64,000 bases of DNA from Sulfurimonas hydrogeniphila (GTDB taxonomy: Bacteria; Campylobacterota; Campylobacteria; Campylobacterales; Sulfurimonadaceae). Position numbers and translations under genes: made by a program. Below are positions 9,999 through 19,019 of this stretch, one piece after another. The notes under the pieces are model-generated. The model had not been told where the DNA came from. It made no database searches and saw nothing but the letters and a program-made list of their open reading frames with translations. Position 1 is the stretch's first letter; each line of letters begins with the position of its first letter. The stretch is taken from contig NZ_CP035534.1 in NCBI RefSeq assembly GCF_009068765.1, positions 1,612,001-1,676,000 on the forward strand. The letters run 5' to 3'.

Positions 9999-10868
9999 AT
10001 GGAATTACTGAAAAAGATATTTTCTCCCATCGCAGCAATTATGAACTATATCCAAAATCATTTCAAAGCCATGCTCTTTGTGCTGATTTTGATTTTACTT
10101 TTTGCTCCGGCAAGTGAAAAAGAGTTCACAAACTATAATTTGGAAAAAATCAATCTCAGCGGTCCGATTATGGATGCCGGAGAAGTTGTACAAAAAATAA
10201 ATAAAGCCGCAAACAACAGTGCTGTAAAAGGTGTCTTGTTCATTGTCGATTCTCCCGGTGGTGCCGTTTCACCTTCTGTCGAAATCGCGTATGCCATCAA
10301 AAGACTAAAAGAGCAAAAGCCTGTCATAGCCTATGCCAAAAGCACCATGGCAAGCGGAAGCTATTATGCAAGTATATGGGCTGATAAAATCATAGCAAAC
10401 CCAGGCAGTATGATAGGCAGCATCGGTGTGATTATGCAGGGTGCCGATTTAAGCGGCATCATGCAAAAACTCGGTATCAAAACACAGGTAGTAAAAGCCG
10501 GACGCTACAAACAGATAGGCACACCTGACCGGCCATGGAAAAAGTATGAAATCGCTGAGTTAAACAAGGTCATTCAAGGAACATATGATATGTTTACGAA
10601 AGATGTTGCCGATGCAAGACATTTGGATTTTAACAAAAGAGACACCTATGCAAATGCCCATATATTTACGGCAGCACAGGCAAAAAAAGTCGGTCTCATT
10701 GACAATATCGGGGTCGAATTTGATGCAAAAAACGCCTTGGCAAAGCTAAGCGGTGTTTTGCATCCTGTATGGAACAAAGAAGACAAGTTTGACAAACTTC
10801 TCAAAAAACTCTCCGCCTCAACGGCTGTAATATTAAATACCTACTTCCCTGATCTGATTTTAAAATAA
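9999..10868 (+). CDS. sppA: Signal peptide peptidase SppA (36K type)
   Basis: SppA is a membrane-anchored serine protease that degrades leftover signal peptides. A single membrane segment is at about residues 24-37 (AMLFVLILILLFAP). The S49 fold follows with FIVDSPGGAVSPS, a probable nucleophile Ser119 in MASGSYY, and a probable general-base Lys172 in AGRYKQIG, by comparison with Bacillus SppA. TAAQAKKVGLIDNIG near 225-240 is typical. At 289 residues it is the short, single-domain form. Its ATG directly follows the stop of the amidohydrolase gene, so both are probably one transcript. Confidence 0.94.
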   Translation: MELLKKIFSPIAAIMNYIQNHFKAMLFVLILILLFAPASEKEFTNYNLEKINLSGPIMDAGEVVQKINKAANNSAVKGVLFIVDSPGGAVSPSVEIAYAIKRLKEQKPVIAYAKSTMASGSYYASIWADKIIANPGSMIGSIGVIMQGADLSGIMQKLGIKTQVVKAGRYKQIGTPDRPWKKYEIAELNKVIQGTYDMFTKDVADARHLDFNKRDTYANAHIFTAAQAKKVGLIDNIGVEFDAKNALAKLSGVLHPVWNKEDKFDKLLKKLSASTAVILNTYFPDLILK

Positions 10869-10895
10869 GTTACAGAGTTTACAACTCCGTAACTT
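10867..10895 (-). terminator. Hairpin between convergent genes, probable terminator
   Basis: AAGTTAC-A-GAGTT and AACTC-C-GTAACTT form 12 pairs with one mismatch and a TAC loop. On the minus strand the stem is followed by ATTTTATTTT-like sequence, so it could end the xseA group transcript. It overlaps the sppA stop codon and the last codons of the minus gene. Confidence 0.5.
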
Positions 10896-11478
10896 CGACG
10901 ACTTCTTCTAAGTTTTCAAAAATTCTTTTTACTCTCTCTTGCCATAATTCACCAAAATGTTTGATTTCTTCAGAACTGGCTGCTCCGCTTGTCAATTTTT
11001 GCATTAACGGCATCATATTCGGTGAAGCCGGTACCGTCGAAGGATTATAATTTACATCTACACTTTTTCCCGTATCTGCTCTTGTAAATCTTGCAGATGC
11101 GTCTATATTTGCATTGAAAAACATCAAAGAATGGCGGGCAAACTGTCCGTTTAATCCTTTAAATCCGCTTTTTTCCGTTGCACCTGTAATATGCGAAACA
11201 ACATTGCCTATCACTCCGGCAACGCCCTCTTCTACAGACTCTTTAAACTCTACTTTTATAGTACCGCGCACGGCTCGCTGATTTGGATATAAAGCTTTTA
11301 AAGCCTCGCTTGCCATAATGTAAGCACCGGCAACTGTCGGACAGGAGTGTCCTGCTGCTTTGACAACTTCTAAGTATGTTATTTCATATTCTCCGTTTTC
11401 AAAAGCGCCTAAAACCTGCGCCAAAGGGTCTTTGAGTGGTATACTTTGTACGGCATCAAAAAATTGTGGATAATTCAT
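10879..11478 (-). CDS. FmdE-like conserved protein, function unknown
   Basis: The 199-residue product has no signal peptide or membrane helix. The motif AAGHSCPTVAGAYIMA near residues 41-56 resembles the GHxCPG metal-binding start of FmdE-type domains, although the residue after the Pro is Thr rather than Gly. The later part, with HITGATEKSG and GLNGQFARHSL, fits the same fold loosely. FmdE-like proteins often bind metal and occur near molybdenum or redox enzymes; nothing near here shows that. It overlaps xseA by 4 nt and is co-expressed with it. Assignment is tentative. Confidence 0.6.
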   Translation of the reverse strand: MNYPQFFDAVQSIPLKDPLAQVLGAFENGEYEITYLEVVKAAGHSCPTVAGAYIMASEALKALYPNQRAVRGTIKVEFKESVEEGVAGVIGNVVSHITGATEKSGFKGLNGQFARHSLMFFNANIDASARFTRADTGKSVDVNYNPSTVPASPNMMPLMQKLTSGAASSEEIKHFGELWQERVKRIFENLEEVVEVTEL

Positions 11479-12728
11479 CTGATTTTTTCCTTTTTTAAGA
11501 CTTTTGCACTGACTATGTATGTGTCACTCTGAGCTTCAAATACATCATCTACATTGAGTGAAGACAAATCCACTACCTGTGAATCCTTTACAATCTGTGC
11601 AAAGCCTTTTTTGTTTTTGTATTTTGGATTATTGGATTCTAGCATTTTTTGCAGGTTTAAAAGTTGATTTTGCGCAATATTTAACACGCTCTGAATTGTT
11701 TGCGGAAATCGTTGCTGTAATGAATCCACTTCTTTTTTATAATTTTGCAGACGAAAGGTAATTGCCTGCGCAAAATCTTTTTGCAGTTTTTTAATCTCAT
11801 CAACGCGATATTGTAATTTTTTTTCCACTGAATGTTGGAGATAAGAGTTCTTTACATGTAACAGTTCTTGCTGTAGATTATATACTTTATGGGTTATTTT
11901 TTGGGTTAACTGTGTTGATAAAGAGTCTAAATACTGATAGAGTTCATTGGTGTCAGGCAGTATCATCTCCATAGCAGCACTGGGTGTAGGCGCACGCAGG
12001 TCTGCCACAAAATCACTGATTACCCAGTCAATTTCATGCCCGACAGCCGAGACTACCGGTGTTTTTGCATGAAAAAGAGCATCAGCAACACTTTCTTCAT
12101 TAAATGCCCACAAATCTTCAATACTTCCGCCGCCGCGACCTATGACTATAATATCATACCCTTTTGTATCGGCGATTTTGAGAGCATTTACTATAGAAAA
12201 TGCAGCACCTTCGCCTTGAACAAGCACATCATAGACATCAATTTCCAAAAGTCTGTATCGTGAATTTGCTACGCGCAGCATATCTTGCAGTGCTGCACCG
12301 GTCCCTGAAGTAATCAGAGCAATGCGAGATGGAAATTTCGGAAGTTCTTTTTTTCTCTCTGGAGCGAAATAGCCTTGCGCAGAGAGCTTTTGTTTGAGCT
12401 GTTCATATGCCAATGCCAAAGCCCCTTGTCCGGCAGGTTCAATGGAAAAACAGTTAATTTGGTAACTTCCGCGCGGTTTATAGAGTGTCACAGCTCCATC
12501 TATGATAACCTTCATCCCCTCTTCAAGACGAAATCTCAGCTTTGAAGCATTTCCCCGAAACATCACACAGCTTACAGCCGAGTCTTTGTCTTTGAGTGTA
12601 AAATAGATATGTCCTGAGTTGTGAAAAGTAATGCGAGAGAGTTCACCCTCGACAAAAACACGTTCAAAGGTGCTTTCAAGAACAGTTTTTATCTGTTCGT
12701 TGAGTGATGAAACGCTGAGTGTATGCAT
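11475..12728 (-). CDS. xseA: Exodeoxyribonuclease VII large subunit
   Basis: XseA is the catalytic subunit of the single-strand DNA exonuclease ExoVII. The N-terminal OB-fold is at about residues 18-100 (GHIYFTLKDKDSAVSCVMFRG). The catalytic domain follows with SGTGAALQDML, VIGRGGGSIEDLWAFNEE, AVGHEIDWVISDFVADLRAP and TPSAAMEM, and then a long coiled-coil region. I place the start at ATG 12726-12728 because HTLSVSSLNEQIK aligns with the usual family start; the frame is open upstream to a TTG at 12746 inside the toxin stop. The gene follows the toxin without a gap and may share its promoter. The small subunit xseB is not seen. Confidence 0.94.
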   Translation of the reverse strand: MHTLSVSSLNEQIKTVLESTFERVFVEGELSRITFHNSGHIYFTLKDKDSAVSCVMFRGNASKLRFRLEEGMKVIIDGAVTLYKPRGSYQINCFSIEPAGQGALALAYEQLKQKLSAQGYFAPERKKELPKFPSRIALITSGTGAALQDMLRVANSRYRLLEIDVYDVLVQGEGAAFSIVNALKIADTKGYDIIVIGRGGGSIEDLWAFNEESVADALFHAKTPVVSAVGHEIDWVISDFVADLRAPTPSAAMEMILPDTNELYQYLDSLSTQLTQKITHKVYNLQQELLHVKNSYLQHSVEKKLQYRVDEIKKLQKDFAQAITFRLQNYKKEVDSLQQRFPQTIQSVLNIAQNQLLNLQKMLESNNPKYKNKKGFAQIVKDSQVVDLSSLNVDDVFEAQSDTYIVSAKVLKKEKIR

Positions 12729-12742
12729 ATTATATTCCATTT

Positions 12743-13036
12743 TCAAGGTAAGTTTTCTCTGTAAAGTGTCAATATATAAACAATATGATCTTCTTCATCA
12801 TCATAACTATATATGATTGAATAACTTTGATAAACTAATTTTCTCGTATTTTTATAGATTTCATCAGCAGGGCGTCCTGCTTTTGGAAAATTTTGTAATG
12901 TAGAAGCAAGAAATTCACGTAATTTTTTTAAATAATTCCGTGTTAATTTCTTTGATTGGGTTTTTTCATAAATATAATCTGCAATCTTATCAAGCTTATG
13001 TACTGCATTTGAAGTAAATAAAACTTTAATCTTCAT
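12743..13036 (-). CDS. RelE/ParE-family toxin
   Basis: This basic 97-residue protein has the RelE/ParE plasmid-stabilisation pattern: an N-terminal FTSNAVHKLDKIADYI helix, NFPKAGRPADEI in the middle, RKLVYQSYSIIYSY, and a C-terminal VYILTLYREN strand. The FP-xxGRP pattern and YRE ending favour the ParE branch (gyrase poison) over ribosome-dependent RelE, but this is not decisive. It overlaps the antitoxin gene by 11 nt and has no clear ribosome binding site, so it is probably translated by coupling. Confidence 0.88.
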   Translation of the reverse strand: MKIKVLFTSNAVHKLDKIADYIYEKTQSKKLTRNYLKKLREFLASTLQNFPKAGRPADEIYKNTRKLVYQSYSIIYSYDDEEDHIVYILTLYRENLP

Positions 13037-13268
13037 ATTTTACAAAAACTTTTTCAAATGCCTCATCTACACTAAATAAATCACCATCTTTTATATTTTG
13101 AAGTGATTTTTTAATCTCTTCTTTTATTTGATTATAATGATTAAGAGGTATCAATACCACATTTTGATTATTTTTACTTGTGATGAGACATTCTTCATCT
13201 TTTTGGCATACCTCAGAAATAATAGATTTTAAATTATTCCTTGCATAAGAGTAATTTACAGCTTGCAT
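13026..13268 (-). CDS. Phd/YefM-family antitoxin
   Basis: This acidic 80-residue protein has the Phd/YefM N-terminal DNA-binding pattern (VNYSYARNNLKSIISEVC, then ITSKNNQNVVLIPLNHYNQI) and a charged C-terminal tail that would wrap the toxin. The start is set at ATG 13266-13268, which has AGGA 6 nt upstream; the frame is open to a TTG six bases earlier. It lies upstream of the toxin, the usual order, and downstream of a palindrome that may be its operator. Confidence 0.88.
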   Translation of the reverse strand: MQAVNYSYARNNLKSIISEVCQKDEECLITSKNNQNVVLIPLNHYNQIKEEIKKSLQNIKDGDLFSVDEAFEKVFVKYED

Positions 13269-13286
13269 AATCAATCCTTTATAAAA

Positions 13287-13314
13287 TTGTACAATATTTT
13301 GTTATATTTTACAA
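13287..13314. promoter_or_regulatory. Palindrome upstream of antitoxin, candidate operator
   Basis: TTGTACAATAT (13287-13297) and ATATTTTACAA (13304-13314) are inverted with 10 of 11 matches and a 6-nt spacer. The minus strand in the same place reads TACAAT, a possible -10, about 20-25 nt before the antitoxin ATG. Phd/YefM antitoxins repress their own promoters through such palindromes, so this is a natural candidate site. Confidence 0.6.
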
Positions 13315-13437
13315 CTCTATAAAATGACTGTATATACGATCCAGACAAAAGTTTCACTACCATTAATGTAAGAAAAAACTTAATATTTCCTTGGAATTTA
13401 GGTTTTAAACGTTAAAGTGTAACTTAGAAATACAAAG

Positions 13438-13460
13438 CCCGCACTGAAGTACGGGTTCCA
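13438..13460. repeat. REP-like hairpin downstream of ubiE
   Basis: CCCGCACT-GA-AGTACGGG forms 8-bp arms with one mismatch, followed by TTCC. The core ACTGAAGTAC and the trailing GGTTCC recur at 47707-47725. It sits downstream of ubiE; on the minus strand the stem is followed by CTTTGTATTT and could also act as a terminator. The rest of 13315-13514 shows nothing else. Confidence 0.55.
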
Positions 13461-13514
13461 AAAAATTTGCATAACTTCAGGGCATTAAAACAAAAGTTTA
13501 GATTTTAATAGTAA

Positions 13515-14249
13515 CTACTTTTTACGAGCAATGAGCAGTGTTGAGATATCCATGGAAAAACTTTGGGTGTGGAGCATTTCAAAACCTGCATTCTCCAGTT
13601 CTTTTTGCATGCCCTGTATGGTTACAAAATTCTCAATAGAGTCCGGTAAGTAGGTGTAAGCTTCCAAATTTTTGGAAATTGCACCGCCCACATAGGGAAG
13701 AATTTTGTGCATGTAAATATCGCGGATTTTTTTAAGAATGTTTTTGTTCTCATCTTTCATAAATTCCAAAATGACAACAAGTCCCTCTTTTTTAAGGACA
13801 CGATTAAATTCATCAAATGCTTCTTGACGCTCAACAACATTGCGAATACCGTAGGTGATACTTAAAAAATCTGCACTTGCATCTTCAAGAGGAATTTGGG
13901 TTGCTTTTGCAATATGATAGGAAAAATCAGGAAATTTTTTACGGGCAACATCGACCATACCGTTGGATGGATCAACACCTACAAATTCACTGATATTGAC
14001 ACCAGATTTTTGCGACTGTTTCTTCCAGTAACCCATCATATCGCCCGTTCCGCAGGCAACATCAACAACCCTGTCAATACTTTTTTTGCCGTAATACTCA
14101 AAAGCCAGATCACATGCTTTTTTACGCCATGAAATGTCAACACCCATGCTCATCACGCGGTTTGCTGTATCATACGTTGCTGCGATGTCATCAAACATAG
14201 AGACGATTTTTTCTTGTTTTGCGTCACCTTTTTGGTCTAAAATGCTCAT
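13515..14249 (-). CDS. ubiE: Demethylmenaquinone methyltransferase UbiE/MenG
   Basis: A SAM-dependent methyltransferase completing menaquinone synthesis. UbiE signatures are visible: SMGVDISWRKKACD near residues 34-47, the SAM-binding VVDVACGTGDMMGYW, GVDPSNGMVDVARKK, ITYGIRNVVERQEA, and the C-terminal family pattern near PDSIENFVTIQGMQ. Length 244 is usual. It is the last gene of the long nadA-to-ubiE run, 4 nt after ribD. Together with the futalosine-type deaminase at 8775 it suggests menaquinone as the respiratory quinone. Confidence 0.95.
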   Translation of the reverse strand: MSILDQKGDAKQEKIVSMFDDIAATYDTANRVMSMGVDISWRKKACDLAFEYYGKKSIDRVVDVACGTGDMMGYWKKQSQKSGVNISEFVGVDPSNGMVDVARKKFPDFSYHIAKATQIPLEDASADFLSITYGIRNVVERQEAFDEFNRVLKKEGLVVILEFMKDENKNILKKIRDIYMHKILPYVGGAISKNLEAYTYLPDSIENFVTIQGMQKELENAGFEMLHTQSFSMDISTLLIARKK

Positions 14250-14253
14250 AAAC

Positions 14254-15264
14254 TTATATCCTTCTTTTCATCCACAGTATTATATCTTCTGCTTCTTTGC
14301 CTGCATTTAAAATGTCGAATTTATCTTCAATATTTCCAAAGCCTTCTTTTCCGCCAAAACCAGGAGCAAGATAGCATAAATAATAATCAGTAATATCACG
14401 GCTGAGTCCGTACATTTTTTCACTTCCCTCTATCATAATATTTTTATAGTTTTTGAGCACTGAAAAATCACTTGCTATAGTTACTTTTCGATTTGGCACA
14501 CTAAAAAGAGGAATGGTTCTGTCAAAATCTTTTTCACGTGAAAGGATTAAAATATCAGGTGCTTTTCCATTCACAAGTCTCGCATCAAGTGTCGGTCTGT
14601 CACTGCGGACCGTATTGCCGCCGATGACGAGCAGATCACATACATTACGCATAGCATGGACATTTTTTCTTGATGCCTCAGAACTTACAATTCCCCCATC
14701 TGTTGTGCCGTTAAGCCTTTGTGCCCATTTAAAAAAAACAAATCGCTCATTTATAAATTGTAAAAATGGGAAAAGTAAATCTTCACATCTTTTTTTTTCT
14801 ACATGTAAGCTTACATGTAAACCGCTGTTTACCAAAAGTTCATTGCCTTTGGCTGCAACGGCATTTATGTCTTCTGTCCCGATATAAATATTTTGGATAC
14901 CGAGCTGTGCTATTAAATTTGCACATGAGGGTGTTTTTCCTACATGAGAACAAGGCTCTAAGGTAGAGTAAAGAGAGCAGTTTTTAAAAATATTTTTATG
15001 GTTTTTGAGTAAAAAGCTATGAATTTTTTCAGAGTCGTGAAGTTTGAGTATTGCTTTGTTTTGAGTAAGTTTATAATATGCAGATTTAAGAGCGTTTACT
15101 TCAGCATGAGGCTCACCCGCTTTATGATGTGATTCAACCGCTAAAATTTCACCGTGTTCGCCTCTTACAGTGCAACCGACTGCAGGGTTGGGATAGGTTA
15201 ATCCTTGGTATTTCCAAGCCTCGTTTATTGCGAGGCTCATATAAAAATTATGATCTATTTCCAT
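14254..15264 (-). CDS. ribD: Riboflavin deaminase/reductase RibD
   Basis: RibD is a two-domain enzyme catalysing deamination and then side-chain reduction in riboflavin synthesis. The deaminase half has the zinc site H53 and E55 (HAEV), C105 in TLEPCSHVGKTPSC, and C114. The reductase half starts near residue 178 with FFKWAQRLNG and includes VIGGNTVRSDRPTLDARL. At 336 residues it is slightly short, with a compact reductase C-terminus, as seen in related bacteria. It overlaps rimP by 10 nt and precedes ubiE by 4 nt. Confidence 0.94.
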   Translation of the reverse strand: MEIDHNFYMSLAINEAWKYQGLTYPNPAVGCTVRGEHGEILAVESHHKAGEPHAEVNALKSAYYKLTQNKAILKLHDSEKIHSFLLKNHKNIFKNCSLYSTLEPCSHVGKTPSCANLIAQLGIQNIYIGTEDINAVAAKGNELLVNSGLHVSLHVEKKRCEDLLFPFLQFINERFVFFKWAQRLNGTTDGGIVSSEASRKNVHAMRNVCDLLVIGGNTVRSDRPTLDARLVNGKAPDILILSREKDFDRTIPLFSVPNRKVTIASDFSVLKNYKNIMIEGSEKMYGLSRDITDYYLCYLAPGFGGKEGFGNIEDKFDILNAGKEAEDIILWMKRRI

Positions 15265-15707
15265 TCAAAATAAGTTTTTGCTTTTTTTATGGCATTAAAA
15301 TCAACTTCGTGCATTTCTCCATCTTTTTCAATAAAGATTTTACTTCCCTCAACCTTGACAAGTTTCCCTTTGAGTTTTTCTTTTTCATCTAAAAGTAATG
15401 AAACATTTTCACCAAGAGATTTTTTAAAATGCTCAAGCGTCGTCAGTTTTCGCTCAATTCCCGGACTGCCCACTTCTAATCTGTATTCACCGGAAACAGG
15501 AGGAGTGACATCAAGCAACGGTGAAATTAAATGTGTTAACTCTACGCAGACATCAAGACTGACCCCTTTGCGTTTGCCGTTTTCTATTTCGGAAGAAATG
15601 ACGCTTACCCTGAAAATTGTTTCATCATTTTCATTCACAACAACCGTGTCATAAAGTTCCAAATCTACTGATTTGACTACGGATTCTATATCACCTTGCA
15701 AACTCAT
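15255..15707 (-). CDS. rimP: Ribosome maturation factor RimP
   Basis: RimP helps assemble the 30S subunit. The 150-residue sequence shows the N-terminal domain with SSEIENGKRKGVSLDVC and the conserved EYRLEVGSPGIERKL motif near residues 74-88, then an SH3-like C-terminal domain ending KKAKTYFEW. It overlaps rbfA by 4 nt and follows infB, the usual translation-factor cluster. Confidence 0.94.
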   Translation of the reverse strand: MSLQGDIESVVKSVDLELYDTVVVNENDETIFRVSVISSEIENGKRKGVSLDVCVELTHLISPLLDVTPPVSGEYRLEVGSPGIERKLTTLEHFKKSLGENVSLLLDEKEKLKGKLVKVEGSKIFIEKDGEMHEVDFNAIKKAKTYFEWK

Positions 15708-16072
15708 GATGCTTCTCCTTTATGCTCTTTGGCTATTTTTTTAAACAAATCTTCAATATTTTGAGATTTTTTCAACTGTTCGTCAAATTCAAATGCCAGT
15801 TTTGGGCATCTGTACCACCCCTGGTCTTTCAAACAAAAATCTTCTACCAAAGGGCGGGCTTTTCTTAACTGCTTCAGGTAGGCTTTCTTTTCTTCTTCGC
15901 TGAAATTACTCGGGTCAATATAAACTTTTGCGTCGCTTCTTCCTCGGGAACATTTCACTTCAATGACACTGAGTTCATGTAAACGGTTGTCATTGAGCTG
16001 GCTGAGTGCTTCGGGGATAAGTTCGGCTAAAAGAGCTTCCGTTCTTTTCAGCTTTATCTGTGCTTCATTCAT
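15704..16072 (-). CDS. rbfA: Ribosome-binding factor A
   Basis: RbfA binds immature 30S subunits and supports 16S 5'-end maturation. The 122-residue sequence shows the KH-type fold pattern: KRTEALLAELIPEALSQL at the start, SVIEVKCSRGRSDAKVYID in the core, and CPKLAFEFDEQLKKSQNIE toward the end. It lies 9 nt after infB and overlaps rimP by 4 nt. Confidence 0.93.
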   Translation of the reverse strand: MNEAQIKLKRTEALLAELIPEALSQLNDNRLHELSVIEVKCSRGRSDAKVYIDPSNFSEEEKKAYLKQLRKARPLVEDFCLKDQGWYRCPKLAFEFDEQLKKSQNIEDLFKKIAKEHKGEAS

Positions 16073-16081
16073 TTGTCTTCT

Positions 16082-18742
16082 TTACAGGGATACTTTTTGT
16101 TCGACTTTTTTGAATGTTTCAATCACATCACCGACTTTTACATCATCATAGTTAGAGATAATCACACCACATTCATAACCGTTTCCGATTTCTTCAACAT
16201 CATCTTTAAAGCGTTTGAGTGATACAAGCTCACCCTCGTATGCAACAACACCTTCACGAATAACACGCACAAGTCCGCCGCGAATCAGTTTGCCGTCCAC
16301 AACAAGACATCCTGCAACCATCCCTTTTGGTGATTTAAAGACATCTTTTACTTCTGCCTGACCTGTATTTTCTTCTGTAAATTTCGGTGCCATCATACCT
16401 GTAAGCATTCCAGTCATATCATCAAGAAGCTGATAAATAATAGAGTATGTTCTGATATCTACATTTCTCTGTTTTGCAAGTGCTTTTACCGAACCTGTCG
16501 GACGGACATTAAAACCTAACAACACACAGTTCTCAGAGTTGCTTACCAGTTCGACATCACTCTCTGTAATACCGCCGACACCGCTTGAAATAACATCAAT
16601 TTTCACTTCGTCATTTCTGAGTTCTGTCAATGAACTTCTAATCGCTTCAAGTGAACCGTGAACATCCGTTTTAAGAACGACTTTAAGAGATTTGAGTTTG
16701 CCTTCTGCAATCATAGAAGTCATATCTTCCAATGTAGATTTCGTTGATTTCGAAAGCTCTTTGTTTCTCTCATATTCATAACGTTTCTGTGCATACTCTT
16801 TGGCTTCTTTATCGCTGTTCATTGCCATCATAATTTCACCGGCTGAAGGAACTTCATTCAGACCCACAACGACTGCTGTATGTGATGGTCCGACCTCTTT
16901 AATCTGTTTGCCGTTCTCATTGATAAGAGCTTTTACACGACCGTACGAACTGCCACAGACTACATTGTTACCGACTTTTAAAGTTCCGTTTTGCACAATT
17001 ACAGTTGCAACAGGACCGCGTCCTTTTTCCAGAGATGATTCAACAACTGCTGCTTTTGCCGGTGCTTCAGGGTTGGCTTTGAGTTCTAAGACCTCTGCAG
17101 TCAGAAGAATGTTTTCAAGTAAATCATCAATGCCCATACCTGTTTTTGCAGATACAGGAACAAATTCTACGTCCCCGCCCCAGTCAACAGGAGAAATTCC
17201 GTGTTCAGCCATTTGACCTTTTACCAGATCAGGGTTTGCCGTCTCTTTATCCATTTTATTGAGAGCCACAATAATCGGTACACCTGAATCTTTGGCAATT
17301 TTTATGACTTCAAGTGTTTGCGGTTTCACACCGTCATCAGCAGCAACAACAATAATAACAATATCTGTAATATCCGTACCGCGTTGACGCATAGAACTAA
17401 AAGCAGCGTGTCCCGGTGTATCTATGAATGTAATTGCTTTGCCTTTTTGTTCAATCGTATAGGCGCCTATATGCTGTGTAATTCCACCGGCTTCACCTTG
17501 CGTTACTTTTGCTTTTCGTATAGAGTCAAGCAATGAAGTCTTACCATGATCAACATGTCCCATAATTGTTATAATAGGCGGTCTTTCAACAGCGTTAGGA
17601 TCCTCTTCATCAGTTTCCTGAACATAATTAAATTCATCTTTAGGATCAATGACAGTCACTTCAACGCCAAACTCTTCAGAAAGTATTTCAATTTCATCTG
17701 CGCCCAAAAAGTCGTTTTTCGTCATCATCATACCCAGATCAAAAAGGACTTTTATAATGTCTGACATCGGACGTTTTAGTTTTTCGGCAAACTCATAGAC
17801 GCGAATATCTTCAGGAATTTCCACATGTGTGACAATTTCCTCTTCATGAGATGCTTTTGCATATTTTTTTCTTTTGTCACGAGAAACTTTTCTTCCACGC
17901 GGTGCCTGTTTTTTGTTTGCATTTCTACCGGCCGGTTTCGGCGCTCTTGGTTTTCTAGGTTCTTCCGGAGCTATTGGAGCGCGTTCTGTTGCATTTAAAT
18001 CCAACAATGTTACCTGATCATCCATATCCATGGATACTTCAGCCAATGAACCGCCAAAAATATCAAGTTTTTTTCCTTGGTCTTTTTTTGATGTCGGTGC
18101 CTGTTTTGTAGTAGATTTCTTTTTACGAGCCAGTTCTTCAAGTGCTTCTGCGCTCATTTTTCCATAAGAAGATACTGATGCCTGTTTTTGAGGCATACTG
18201 TATGTTTCTTCAACTTTCGGTTTTTTCTTTTTAACAATCTTTAAACCTGATTTTTTAATAGCAGGTCTGAGTGATGGCGACACAACCTTTAATGTCGTTT
18301 TTTTCACCTCTTTTTTCGGTGCTTCTTCTTTTTTGAGTGTTTTCTCTTCAACACTTTTCTCTTTTTCTTCTGCACTTTCAGCTTTTGTCTCTTTTTCAAC
18401 TTCAGCTTCTTTTTGGACTTCGGTCTGGGTTTTGGCTGTACTTTGTTGTTCGGTTGCAGCTTCTTCTTGTGCTACAGGTCTCTCTTGTTCATCTTTTTTT
18501 GTTTCTTCAGGAGTATCATCATTAACTTTTTTAGATGTCTTTTTTACAACTTTTGGTTTTTGCGCTTCAGCAGTATCATCACCATTCATTATGTAATTTG
18601 CTAAACTTTCTGCTTGTTCCATTGTTACTACACTCTGTGCAGATTTCACTTCAAGACCCATTTTTTTTGCTTTTTCTAAAACATCTTTAGAAGCTATTCC
18701 CAGCTCTTTTGCAATTTCGTGTACTCTAACTTTTTCTATCAT
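16082..18742 (-). CDS. infB: Translation initiation factor IF-2
   Basis: IF-2 is the GTPase that delivers initiator tRNA and joins ribosomal subunits. Of 886 residues, 1-52 form the first IF2_N domain, about 55-300 a Lys/Glu/Pro-rich linker with low complexity, and about 312-365 a second IF2_N domain. The G domain follows with [31 protein letters not shown] and NKMD, then the C-terminal beta-barrel and C1/C2 domains. The start overlaps ylxR by 17 nt; AGGAG lies about 10 nt upstream of the ATG. A perfect palindrome covers the start codon (18738-18752). Confidence 0.97.
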   Translation of the reverse strand: MIEKVRVHEIAKELGIASKDVLEKAKKMGLEVKSAQSVVTMEQAESLANYIMNGDDTAEAQKPKVVKKTSKKVNDDTPEETKKDEQERPVAQEEAATEQQSTAKTQTEVQKEAEVEKETKAESAEEKEKSVEEKTLKKEEAPKKEVKKTTLKVVSPSLRPAIKKSGLKIVKKKKPKVEETYSMPQKQASVSSYGKMSAEALEELARKKKSTTKQAPTSKKDQGKKLDIFGGSLAEVSMDMDDQVTLLDLNATERAPIAPEEPRKPRAPKPAGRNANKKQAPRGRKVSRDKRKKYAKASHEEEIVTHVEIPEDIRVYEFAEKLKRPMSDIIKVLFDLGMMMTKNDFLGADEIEILSEEFGVEVTVIDPKDEFNYVQETDEEDPNAVERPPIITIMGHVDHGKTSLLDSIRKAKVTQGEAGGITQHIGAYTIEQKGKAITFIDTPGHAAFSSMRQRGTDITDIVIIVVAADDGVKPQTLEVIKIAKDSGVPIIVALNKMDKETANPDLVKGQMAEHGISPVDWGGDVEFVPVSAKTGMGIDDLLENILLTAEVLELKANPEAPAKAAVVESSLEKGRGPVATVIVQNGTLKVGNNVVCGSSYGRVKALINENGKQIKEVGPSHTAVVVGLNEVPSAGEIMMAMNSDKEAKEYAQKRYEYERNKELSKSTKSTLEDMTSMIAEGKLKSLKVVLKTDVHGSLEAIRSSLTELRNDEVKIDVISSGVGGITESDVELVSNSENCVLLGFNVRPTGSVKALAKQRNVDIRTYSIIYQLLDDMTGMLTGMMAPKFTEENTGQAEVKDVFKSPKGMVAGCLVVDGKLIRGGLVRVIREGVVAYEGELVSLKRFKDDVEEIGNGYECGVIISNYDDVKVGDVIETFKKVEQKVSL

Positions 18743-18989
18743 CAGTGATGATCTCCTTTAATTTATTCATAAGTTTATCTTTATCTGGGCTTTTGCATTG
18801 ACGCATTAAAGCTCGAAGAAGTTTTTTCTCTTCTTTTAGACAACTTTGACATAAATAAAAACTTCTTTTCGTCCCGTCAAATGCTGTCAATTCACCATTA
18901 AAACATTGCAGTCTCAATAGATTACATTGCGGTTCTCTTATTCTGCAAGAAACGCACATTCTCGTTGGTTGATGAAATTTTTTTGCCAT
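18726..18989 (-). CDS. YlxR/RnpM-family protein
   Basis: An 87-residue YlxR-type RNA-binding protein; members have been described as RNase P modulators (RnpM). The family start TRMCVSCR is at residues 9-16, followed by LLRLQCF and [12 protein letters not shown]. Four cysteines occur as two CxxC pairs (C12, C15; C47, C50), a possible metal site, although many relatives keep only part of it. Position directly upstream of infB, overlapping by 17 nt, is the usual context. Confidence 0.9.
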   Translation of the reverse strand: MAKKFHQPTRMCVSCRIREPQCNLLRLQCFNGELTAFDGTKRSFYLCQSCLKEEKKLLRALMRQCKSPDKDKLMNKLKEIITDDRKS

Positions 18990-19019
18990 TATATCTAAAT
19001 CTTACTTTATTTAATAGAG

